A DNA stretch of 7,199 nt from Candidatus Aminicenantota bacterium (GTDB lineage Bacteria > Acidobacteriota > Aminicenantia > Aminicenantales > Aminicenantaceae), in the NCBI GenBank assembly GCA_016926925.1, contig JAFGNQ010000133.1, forward strand, positions 1-7,199. Direction: 5' to 3'. Under the pieces are notes generated by a model that saw only the letters and a list, made by a program, of their open reading frames with translations, was not told the origin of the DNA and ran no database searches. This document shows positions 1 to 5,794 of the stretch, one piece after another; the stretch's first letter is position 1, and each line of letters starts with the position of its first letter. The position numbers and the translations under genes are program-made.

Positions 1-68
1 ACACCATTCACAAAAATACCCTTCTCAGGTCCGGCTGCCTGTAGTTAGGAAATAGGGAACAGAAGAGT

Positions 69-1424
69 TCAGCCTGAAAGCTGGAGGATTACGGCAACGA
101 TCGCCTCACGGACAGTCTCGGCTATAATATCCACGTGCTCCTCTTCGAGGACATAAGGCGGGAGCAACTCAAAATGGTCTCCGGCAACTCCTCCTATCAG
201 TCCGGAAACGCCGCCCAAGATTAGAAGCCCGCGCTTGAAAGCCTCCTCTTCGATGCGTTGTGTGATCTTCCAATCTTGAGGGAATGGTTCTTTTGTCTCT
301 TTGTTGGCGACGATCTCCACCCCCACAAAAAGCCCTCTTCCCCGAACCTGGCCAACCAGAGAAACGTCTTCCAGAGCGGCTCTGAGTTTTTCGATGAGCA
401 GCTCCCCCATCATTCCAGCCTTCGGAATGAGATCATTCTTCTCGATATAATTCAAGACGGCGAGGCCGGTAGCACAACTTAACGGATTTCCTCCGTAAGT
501 GCAGCTGTGCATTACGGTCCGGCTTCCCTCAGCAATATGCCTCCAGACCTTCTCAGAAAGGATCAAAGCACCGAGGGGAGAATACCCGCCGCTTATCCCC
601 TTGCTGGCCGTAATCAAATCCGGACACACCTTCCAGTGATCGATCCCCCATTTTTCTCCGGTACGACCGACTCCGCTCATCACCTCGTCAACAATAAAAA
701 GAACATCGTTTTCATCACAAATGGCGCGGATGATCGGATAATATTCGGGCGGGGGCACAAGGGCCGACATAGAGGTGCCGATCACAGGCTCGGCAATAAA
801 GGCTGCGATATTCTCCGGACCCTCCTGTTCGATAACCTTTTTCAATTCATGGGCACAGTCCATTCCACAGCCGGGGTACGACTTATCCCAAGGGCATCGA
901 TAGCAGTAAGGCGGTGGAATATGACAAAAGTCCAAAAGATAAGGGCTGTGCATCCTTCGCCAGGACGTGCGGCCGCTCATGGAGAGAGCTCCGATCGAGT
1001 TTCCGTGGTAGCTCTGCCACCGCCCTATGATTTTGTATTTACTGGAGTTGCCGCGTTCCCAGTGATACTGATAGGCAAGCTTTAAAGCCCCTTCGTTAGC
1101 CTCCGCTCCTCCGGAACTGAAGAGGGTCTTGGTCTTTCCCATTCCCCCAGGTGCCCACTCCTGCAGCTTTGCTGCCAATTCTTGCTGTGGGGTGTTATCC
1201 ACCAATCCGCTGTAACAATATGCCAGGGTCGAGACCTGTTTTGTGATCGTTTCAATAATCTCCTTAACACCATGTCCTATATTCACCACTCCGACGCCCC
1301 CGATGGCATCCAAATAGCGCTTTCCCTTATCATCAAAGACATAAACACCTTCACCCCGGGCCAAGGTCGTGTAAGCTTGACCCAAGTGGTGATAAAGCAC
1401 ATTCGTCTCTTTGGTTTTCTGCAT
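69..1424 (-). CDS. Class III (omega) PLP-dependent aminotransferase, 451 aa
   Basis: This is a fold-type I, class III aminotransferase, a cytoplasmic enzyme that moves an amino group from an amine or omega-/alpha-amino acid to a keto acid through pyridoxal phosphate. Visible family marks, numbered from the chosen start, are the SSGGAEAN phosphate-binding loop (103-110), the SYHG aromatic stacking site (138-141), the cofactor aspartate in IVDEVMSG (Asp246), and the Schiff-base lysine in ITASKGISGG (Lys275). TYGGNP (309-314) and RGRGLFVGVE (361-370) are also typical. The 451 residues match the family's usual length. The start at 1424 was chosen over an ATG 15 codons upstream because GGGAGA lies 8 bases before it, and because the upstream extension is an unlikely aromatic-rich N-terminus. 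An unusual segment at residues 167-190 carries five cysteines (C174-x2-C177-x8-C186-x3-C190, plus C167). The gene follows the DUF5916 gene on the same strand after 165 bases, so it may be co-transcribed or have its own promoter. The substrate cannot be read from sequence; beta-alanine, 4-aminobutyrate or other omega-amino acids are possible. Confidence 0.93.
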   Translation of the reverse strand: MQKTKETNVLYHHLGQAYTTLARGEGVYVFDDKGKRYLDAIGGVGVVNIGHGVKEIIETITKQVSTLAYCYSGLVDNTPQQELAAKLQEWAPGGMGKTKTLFSSGGAEANEGALKLAYQYHWERGNSSKYKIIGRWQSYHGNSIGALSMSGRTSWRRMHSPYLLDFCHIPPPYCYRCPWDKSYPGCGMDCAHELKKVIEQEGPENIAAFIAEPVIGTSMSALVPPPEYYPIIRAICDENDVLFIVDEVMSGVGRTGEKWGIDHWKVCPDLITASKGISGGYSPLGALILSEKVWRHIAEGSRTVMHSCTYGGNPLSCATGLAVLNYIEKNDLIPKAGMMGELLIEKLRAALEDVSLVGQVRGRGLFVGVEIVANKETKEPFPQDWKITQRIEEEAFKRGLLILGGVSGLIGGVAGDHFELLPPYVLEEEHVDIIAETVREAIVAVILQLSG

Positions 1425-1432
1425 CCTATTGA

Positions 1433-1438
1433 TCTCCC
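1433..1438 (-). promoter_or_regulatory. Ribosome binding site of the aminotransferase gene
   Basis: Read on the minus strand, GGGAGA sits 8 bases before the ATG at 1424. This is close to the ideal Shine-Dalgarno placement. It decides the start: the ATG 45 bases further upstream has no purine-rich motif at a suitable distance. Confidence 0.7.
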
Positions 1439-1528
1439 GAAAAAAAATAAATCGGAATACCCAATGCATTCATTTATTTAAACTCATTTTTGGAGCCTCA
1501 AAAACACCTCTTAGCTTCAAATATCGGA

Positions 1529-1550
1529 CAATATCAAAGCTATCATATTG
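1529..1550. repeat. Short AT-rich inverted repeat in the gap before the aminotransferase gene
   Basis: CAATAT (1529-1534) and ATATTG (1545-1550) are perfect inverted copies separated by 10 bases. They lie in an AT-rich stretch with further ATATC/GATAT words on both sides (1521-1525 and 1550-1554). It is about 105 bases upstream of the aminotransferase start and 40 bases past the DUF5916 stop. A symmetric site with about 1.5 helical turns between half-site centres could be a repressor operator. In AT-rich DNA such a match can also arise by chance. It has no following T-run that would make it a terminator. Confidence 0.3.
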
Positions 1551-1589
1551 ATATTAAATCAATTCCTATGGTCCGACCTCGTCAAACCG

Positions 1590-3764
1590 TCAAAACCTCC
1601 AGAGATAGGAGGCTTTGAAGAAGAAACCTCTTTGGGATTCGAGATAATTATTAGCGGGTCTGTATTCACCTTCCATCCATTGGATTTTTTCATAAAGGGA
1701 GCCGTAGCCGATGTGGACAACCGTTCCCGGAATGTAGGTGAAAGATGCCAGGAAATCGGTCAGCACCTGTTTCCGGAAGGAATTGTACTCGACGATGGCC
1801 CGGAAGAAGAGGTACTTGTTGACTTGATAGACATTCCGGCTTCGGACAATCATATAATCGTATTCTTTGGTCGCATCAGTTTCTCTATAAAAATCCGAAT
1901 AGATGAGGCTGAAATCGAGATGAAGATTTTCTGAGGGCAACAAGGTTATGGCTACCGAAGCGTCGCTCCCATAGCCTTGGTAGGGATTTTCGACATAACG
2001 GATTTTGTTACTGGAATAGTAAGAAAAGCTGAAAGAGAAATCCTTGGTGAATTGACTCTGGGCTATAATTCGAGGACCGCTCGTACTGAACCTCTCTCCA
2101 AGAAAAATTTCGTTCGAATAACCGTACCCTACCAAAATAAAAGAATTTCTCAAGAAATACAATTTGGTGTCGAGCGTGTTTGCTGTCTCGAACAGATCGC
2201 TGAATTTATCATGAATCTGGAAGCTGTGGACCATGACATCGATGCGTGGAAGCATTTTCGATGGGGGGTAGAACATCTTTACGGCACCGGACCGAAATCT
2301 CGTGACACCTGTTCGTGTGATGTATCCCGTTTCTGTTCGGAAATCCTCAGATATATTTTGAAAGCCCAACATAAAAAGCCAGTTTCTTGTGTTGGAAAAA
2401 TAATGAAGGCCGAGCGCATGCCCGTCATCCCGGGATTCTTGACCATTTTGGTGAGTCTGGGACAAAAATCCATGGAAGCCGAAGATTCCTGCCTGGCTGA
2501 CCCTGAGCTGCCCATCCAGTCCGAACACCCGGTTAAAGCCACTGTCCCGCTCTCGTCCCGTGTAGAAGCCTCCGATAAAACCATCCTGTGCAAGGATCCT
2601 TTTATAGCGGAAAATGCCGAAGTGAGCCCGCTCATCCACCTCCGTATCCGGCAGTTCGTCCAGGGAATAGAGAGCGGCCAATACATTTTTATCACCCGCT
2701 TTTCCATTCAACTTGAATCCCAGCAACGGATTGACAACCGTTCTCGTATGCACGATCTCACTGAGGTAATCTCCGGAGTGGAAACCCCCGAAATTGAATT
2801 TTTCCAGTCCTTCGAGGAAAAACGGTCTTTTTTCCGGGAAAAAAAGCGCATAGCGCCGGTTGAAATCGACCTGTCCGGCATCGGATTCCACCTGACTGAA
2901 ATCGGGATTCAGCGTTCCATCCAGTATGAGATCCGACGTCAATCCATATTTCCCCGTCAGGCTTAGATCACCTTGTCCTCCGGGAAAAGGGACCAATCTC
3001 CCTTCGTCGAGGGAACGCATGTCTCTGTAAGTCACCGCAGGGAGCAGCTCGATAAGCTTGTAGGGCTTCACCTCTGGTAGAAAGAAAGGCATGGTCTGTG
3101 TGAACCAATTTGTCCCTTGCTTGGGATCCAGGGGGGGATAGGTTCCCATGACCGATTGCCGGCTCACTTGACGTTCGAATATCACTCCCATTTCCACGGG
3201 ACTCTTTTGGGTAAACCGGATACTTTTAAAGGGCAATTGTATCTCAACGACATAGCCTTCTTTATCTATGTGTCCGGCACTGTACCAAACGATATCCACG
3301 GTATAATCTTCATCTCCCCCTTCAGCCCGGGAGTCCTGCTGGATGCCAAGCGGGTTGCAGTAGAAGATGTACAGGGATTGGTTGTCGTTAAATGTGTCCA
3401 AGTTGATTCCGATCCAATCATCCGGCCGGATGTGATCCCTGCTGGTTATAGAAGCTTTTATTTTATCGGGCTCGCTGTCAAAGCACCGGAATCCGAAATA
3501 AAGGTTGTCTTTGTCATAAGCTATATAAACAATCGTGTCATCGACCATGTCGATGCCGAAATCCGGATGCCATGTCTTGAAACCCTTGACAAAGGGAGCC
3601 TTCTGCCAGACCGGATCATCCAGCTTGCCGTCGATCACAGGCGGCGTATCCGTTTTAAAGGCTACAAGAGGTTGTTCTTTTTCAAGTCCGATTCCCGGTA
3701 AGGCCGATATAAAAAGTAAACAGATAATCATGAGGATAGGAACAAACTTTATTCGATGCGACAT
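1590..3764 (-). CDS. Secreted CBM9-like / DUF5916 outer-membrane-type protein, 724 aa
   Basis: The protein belongs to the family with an N-terminal carbohydrate-binding-9-like beta-sandwich followed by a DUF5916 beta-rich domain; its biochemical role is not established. Residues 1-26 form a Sec signal peptide: His/Arg/Lys near the start, a hydrophobic core at about 7-22, and a likely cut after PGIG. No lipobox precedes Cys15. The CBM9-like part runs about 30-200 and opens with PPVIDGKLDDPVW (41-53). Hallmarks of DUF5916 follow: NPDFSQVESD (286-295) and FPEKRPFFLEG (309-319). From about 340 on, alternating aromatic/polar strands suggest a membrane barrel, and the chain ends in Trp-Arg-Phe, as outer-membrane barrels recognised by BamA often do. 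The start at 3764 was chosen because the signal peptide begins there and because a promoter lies at 3810-3838, upstream of it but inside the longer open frame. The GAGGAG motif is only 2 bases from this ATG, which is odd. The gene diverges from the hydrolase gene. A role in surface glycan or nutrient handling is inference. Confidence 0.9.
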   Translation of the reverse strand: MSHRIKFVPILMIICLLFISALPGIGLEKEQPLVAFKTDTPPVIDGKLDDPVWQKAPFVKGFKTWHPDFGIDMVDDTIVYIAYDKDNLYFGFRCFDSEPDKIKASITSRDHIRPDDWIGINLDTFNDNQSLYIFYCNPLGIQQDSRAEGGDEDYTVDIVWYSAGHIDKEGYVVEIQLPFKSIRFTQKSPVEMGVIFERQVSRQSVMGTYPPLDPKQGTNWFTQTMPFFLPEVKPYKLIELLPAVTYRDMRSLDEGRLVPFPGGQGDLSLTGKYGLTSDLILDGTLNPDFSQVESDAGQVDFNRRYALFFPEKRPFFLEGLEKFNFGGFHSGDYLSEIVHTRTVVNPLLGFKLNGKAGDKNVLAALYSLDELPDTEVDERAHFGIFRYKRILAQDGFIGGFYTGRERDSGFNRVFGLDGQLRVSQAGIFGFHGFLSQTHQNGQESRDDGHALGLHYFSNTRNWLFMLGFQNISEDFRTETGYITRTGVTRFRSGAVKMFYPPSKMLPRIDVMVHSFQIHDKFSDLFETANTLDTKLYFLRNSFILVGYGYSNEIFLGERFSTSGPRIIAQSQFTKDFSFSFSYYSSNKIRYVENPYQGYGSDASVAITLLPSENLHLDFSLIYSDFYRETDATKEYDYMIVRSRNVYQVNKYLFFRAIVEYNSFRKQVLTDFLASFTYIPGTVVHIGYGSLYEKIQWMEGEYRPANNYLESQRGFFFKASYLWRF

Positions 3765-3766
3765 GA

Positions 3767-3772
3767 CTCCTC
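3767..3772 (-). promoter_or_regulatory. Unusually close ribosome binding site of the DUF5916 gene
   Basis: On the minus strand GAGGAG ends just 2 bases before the ATG at 3764, much closer than the usual 5-9 bases. No other in-frame start nearby is better. The next ATG 11 codons downstream would strip the basic residues from the signal peptide, and the upstream in-frame ATG at 3812 has no purine-rich motif and falls inside the predicted promoter. Start efficiency may be low or depend on coupling. Confidence 0.4.
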
Positions 3773-3809
3773 TACATCTCGAATTGATTTCCCGCTCATC
3801 AGTCCTCCA

Positions 3810-3838
3810 CATATAGCAACTAAAATCTTCAAAGTCAA
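3810..3838 (-). promoter_or_regulatory. Predicted sigma70-type promoter for the DUF5916 gene
   Basis: On the minus strand TTGACT (3838-3833, five of six consensus bases) is followed after exactly 17 bases by TATATG (3815-3810, four of six). Transcription would begin near 3803 and leave a leader of about 39 bases before the ATG at 3764. It supports that start over the longer open frame, which would run through the promoter. It is a prediction from consensus only. Confidence 0.45.
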
Positions 3839-3907
3839 ACTCTACGAGAACCCGGAGTTGCATTTACGTTACTGATTTCGCCCCTTCTTGACCTATCCCA
3901 ATCGACC

Positions 3908-3936
3908 TTGACATAATATTTCGCGGCATTTATATT
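3908..3936 (+). promoter_or_regulatory. Strong sigma70-type promoter for the alpha/beta hydrolase gene
   Basis: TTGACA (3908-3913, perfect consensus) is followed after 17 bases by TATATT (3931-3936, five of six consensus bases). Transcription would begin near 3943, giving a leader of about 37 bases before the ATG at 3980. The match is the best promoter-like signal in the window. It stands back to back with the minus-strand promoter, with about 69 bases between the two -35 boxes. Confidence 0.6.
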
Positions 3937-3979
3937 TTTACCGGCTGAACACACCAGCGATACAGCCGTCATCAAGAAC

Positions 3980-4783
3980 ATGATCTTTCGAATTTTGTTC
4001 GGAGTTCTGTCGTTATATATCTTAGTGGTCTTCTTAGCATATACCTTTCAAAGAAGACTCCTCTATTTCCCGGAGAGAGCCTCCTTCCAAGCTGTCATGT
4101 CCCGTGCGGAACAATTCGATCTGAAGCTCTGGCCGACTCGGGATAGCCATTATCGCGGCTTCATCAACAAGAAAGATCGCAAAGACTATTCAGGAACGGT
4201 GATCGTCTTTCATGGGAATGCCGGTTCAGCCCTAGATCGATCTTATTACGTCAAACCATTGGCGCGTCTCGGATACAGAGTGGTTCTGTCAGAATACCCC
4301 GGTTATGGCGCGCGAGAAGGCTATCGCTGCGAAGCCGTTATCTCTGCGGATGCCATCGAAGCAGTGACAATCGCTATTAAGGAATTTGGCGGACCGCTGT
4401 ACCTATGGGGTGAATCCCTGGGCTGCGGGATCGCGGCTCATGTTGTTAAGCAAATGGGACCGGATTTGCAGGGGGTCGTCCTTCTTACTCCATGGGATAG
4501 CCTGCCAAATTTAGCTCAAAGTCTCTACAGGTTTCTTCCAGTTCGATTGCTGATTAAGGATAGGTTTGACAATGTTGAAAATCTTCGAGAATTCAGCAGG
4601 CCTACAGCCATCCTTATGGCCGGACAAGATGAAATCATTCCGAACAGGCTGACAAAACGTCTTTTCGAATCCTTTAACGGCAGAAAAAAAATGTGGACCT
4701 TTCCCCTCGCCGGTCATAACTCCTGGCCTGCAGCTCCGGACGAGAGCTGGTGGGCGGAAGTCATGGACTTCGTCAGCAGGTGA
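3980..4783 (+). CDS. Membrane-anchored alpha/beta hydrolase, 267 aa
   Basis: This is a serine hydrolase of the alpha/beta fold, resembling the BEM46/ABHD13-ABHD17 type of single-pass hydrolases. An N-terminal hydrophobic helix (about residues 2-21) followed by QRR and LLYFPE (27-32) anchors it to the inner membrane; the FPE segment after the helix is typical of these proteins. The oxyanion-loop motif is HGNAG (78-82). The nucleophile elbow is GESLGCG with Ser146. Asp217 in AGQDEIIP and His246 in LAGHNSW complete the catalytic triad at the expected spacing, so the enzyme should be active. The length is normal for the family. The ATG at 3980 lacks a clear Shine-Dalgarno motif, but a later start would remove the helix. 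It is preceded by a good promoter and is transcribed alone, convergent with the dehydratase gene. The substrate (an ester, thioester or amide) cannot be told from sequence. Confidence 0.9.
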   Translation: MIFRILFGVLSLYILVVFLAYTFQRRLLYFPERASFQAVMSRAEQFDLKLWPTRDSHYRGFINKKDRKDYSGTVIVFHGNAGSALDRSYYVKPLARLGYRVVLSEYPGYGAREGYRCEAVISADAIEAVTIAIKEFGGPLYLWGESLGCGIAAHVVKQMGPDLQGVVLLTPWDSLPNLAQSLYRFLPVRLLIKDRFDNVENLREFSRPTAILMAGQDEIIPNRLTKRLFESFNGRKKMWTFPLAGHNSWPAAPDESWWAEVMDFVSR

Positions 4784-4794
4784 AACATGAAGTC

Positions 4795-5727
4795 CTATTT
4801 CAATCCATAAATACTTTTCCATTCCTGAAGTTTTGCGAAGTCGACTCCAATACCTCCGCAGACGATGACGACCACAGTTTCTGCTTTGTCTATTTCTTCA
4901 GACCGGTAGTAAGGGATAGCCAACGAAGCCCCGCAGGCCGGTTCAACCAGGAATCTGTGATCGTCGGCAAAACTCAAGCAGGCTGAAAGAGCTTCGTGAT
5001 CCGAAACCACAACAGACTGTATTTTATGCACCTTACTCAAGTCCAAAGCCTTTTGTGTCACTGTCTTGGCTCCCAGGCTTTTCGCTATGCCTGTAATCGC
5101 ATCGAGTGTCACCAATTTCCCGGCGGCAAGAGATGCAGACAACGAAGCTGTCCCCTCTGTTTCAACCGCAACCACAGGGACGTCATTCCAATCATTCCTA
5201 TGCAAACCTTCGATGACTCCGCAGAGCAATCCGCCCCCCCCGACGGATACGATAACAGTATCAGGCTTGGGAATTTTGCCGACAATCTCGTCGACAACGG
5301 ACGCATGTCCATCCCAAATTCGGGGATGGTCGAAAGGAGAAATGTAGAGTCCTTTAACTTCACCGGCAAAGCCGGAGGCATATTCATGGGTTTCATCCCA
5401 GACATCACCCTTTACCAGCACCTCGGCATTCTGTTCTTCGATCTTAGCTATTGTGTCCCGGGGAGTAGTGCCGGGGACGAAGACGGTTACAGGCACTCCC
5501 AGGTTTCGGCCCGCATAAGCGGCCGCGTAACCGGCATTGCCTCCGGATGAGGAGATAAAGCGCTTGATTCCCTCTTTTTTGGCATGCTGACAGAGATTTC
5601 CGATACCTCTAATTTTAAATGTAGCGGTCGGCTGCGTGTTTTCCAGCTTGAGCCAAACTCGACAACCGGCACTCCGGCCGATCGGCATGGAATCTAAAAG
5701 AGGTGTCTGGATGTGGAGTTGCTTCAT
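4795..5727 (-). CDS. L-serine/L-threonine dehydratase, PLP fold type II, animal SDS/SDSL type, 310 aa
   Basis: The enzyme deaminates L-serine to pyruvate and/or L-threonine to 2-oxobutyrate, releasing ammonia, in the cytoplasm. The Schiff-base lysine is Lys38 in TFKIRG. SSGGNAG (60-66) holds the substrate carboxylate. SVGGGGLLCG (161-170) is the phosphate-binding glycine loop. VEPACGA (261-267) and Cys290 in VIVCGG fit the animal-type enzyme, in which cysteine rather than serine faces the pyridine nitrogen. Motifs such as TPLLDSM, FKIRGIG, IWDGHASVV and VSVGGGGLLCGV follow mammalian serine dehydratase closely. The length (310) fits that subfamily without a regulatory ACT domain, so it is probably a catabolic, not isoleucine-feedback-controlled, enzyme. 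Gly62 takes the place of the alanine found in liver SDS and matches the SDS-like paralogue. The ATG at 5727 has only a weak Shine-Dalgarno; a later Met14 would lose the conserved TPLLDS. It lies 67 bases after the Asp-box gene on the same strand and may be co-transcribed with it. Confidence 0.92.
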   Translation of the reverse strand: MKQLHIQTPLLDSMPIGRSAGCRVWLKLENTQPTATFKIRGIGNLCQHAKKEGIKRFISSSGGNAGYAAAYAGRNLGVPVTVFVPGTTPRDTIAKIEEQNAEVLVKGDVWDETHEYASGFAGEVKGLYISPFDHPRIWDGHASVVDEIVGKIPKPDTVIVSVGGGGLLCGVIEGLHRNDWNDVPVVAVETEGTASLSASLAAGKLVTLDAITGIAKSLGAKTVTQKALDLSKVHKIQSVVVSDHEALSACLSFADDHRFLVEPACGASLAIPYYRSEEIDKAETVVVIVCGGIGVDFAKLQEWKSIYGLK

Positions 5728-5794
5728 CGAATCGACTTCATTTCAAACGCAGGCTGCGATCAGAACATCTTGCAGATGATGCATGAAACATTCT

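Noticed and set aside
1..48. Possible gene ends or starts at the left edge: a plus-strand open frame reaching TAG at 46-48, and a minus-strand GTG (11-9) with an AAGGG motif 7 bases before it
   Set aside because: Fewer than 16 codons are visible in the first case and under four in the second. Neither can be told from chance.
1425..1469. Fifteen-residue N-terminal extension of the aminotransferase from an upstream ATG
   Set aside because: The ATG at 1424 has GGGAGA at 8 bases and gives the family's normal N-terminus. The extension is hydrophobic and aromatic with no ribosome site before it.
1596..1612. CCTCC-7-GGAGG hairpin near the 3' end of the DUF5916 gene
   Set aside because: It has a five-pair stem and lies just inside the coding sequence. 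It lacks a proper T-run, so it is not credible as a terminator.
1977..2966. Long plus-strand open frame of about 329 codons inside the DUF5916 gene
   Set aside because: It is the exact antisense of a well-supported gene, has no recognisable domain, and no promoter or ribosome site. Other long antisense frames at 507-1085, 3117-3701, 4996-5550 and 5783-6568 were dismissed for the same reasons.
3765..3863. Thirty-three-residue N-terminal extension of the DUF5916 protein
   Set aside because: It would place extra residues ahead of a clear signal peptide and run through the predicted promoter.
3888..3919. TTGACC...TAATAT as an alternative plus-strand promoter
   Set aside because: The spacer is 20 bases, too long for sigma70. 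The overlapping TTGACA-17-TATATT pair is clearly better.
5748..5758. CGCAGGCTGCG palindrome between the Asp-box gene and the dehydratase gene
   Set aside because: The stem is only four pairs with a three-base loop, followed on the minus strand by three T residues. That is too weak for an intrinsic terminator and may be chance.
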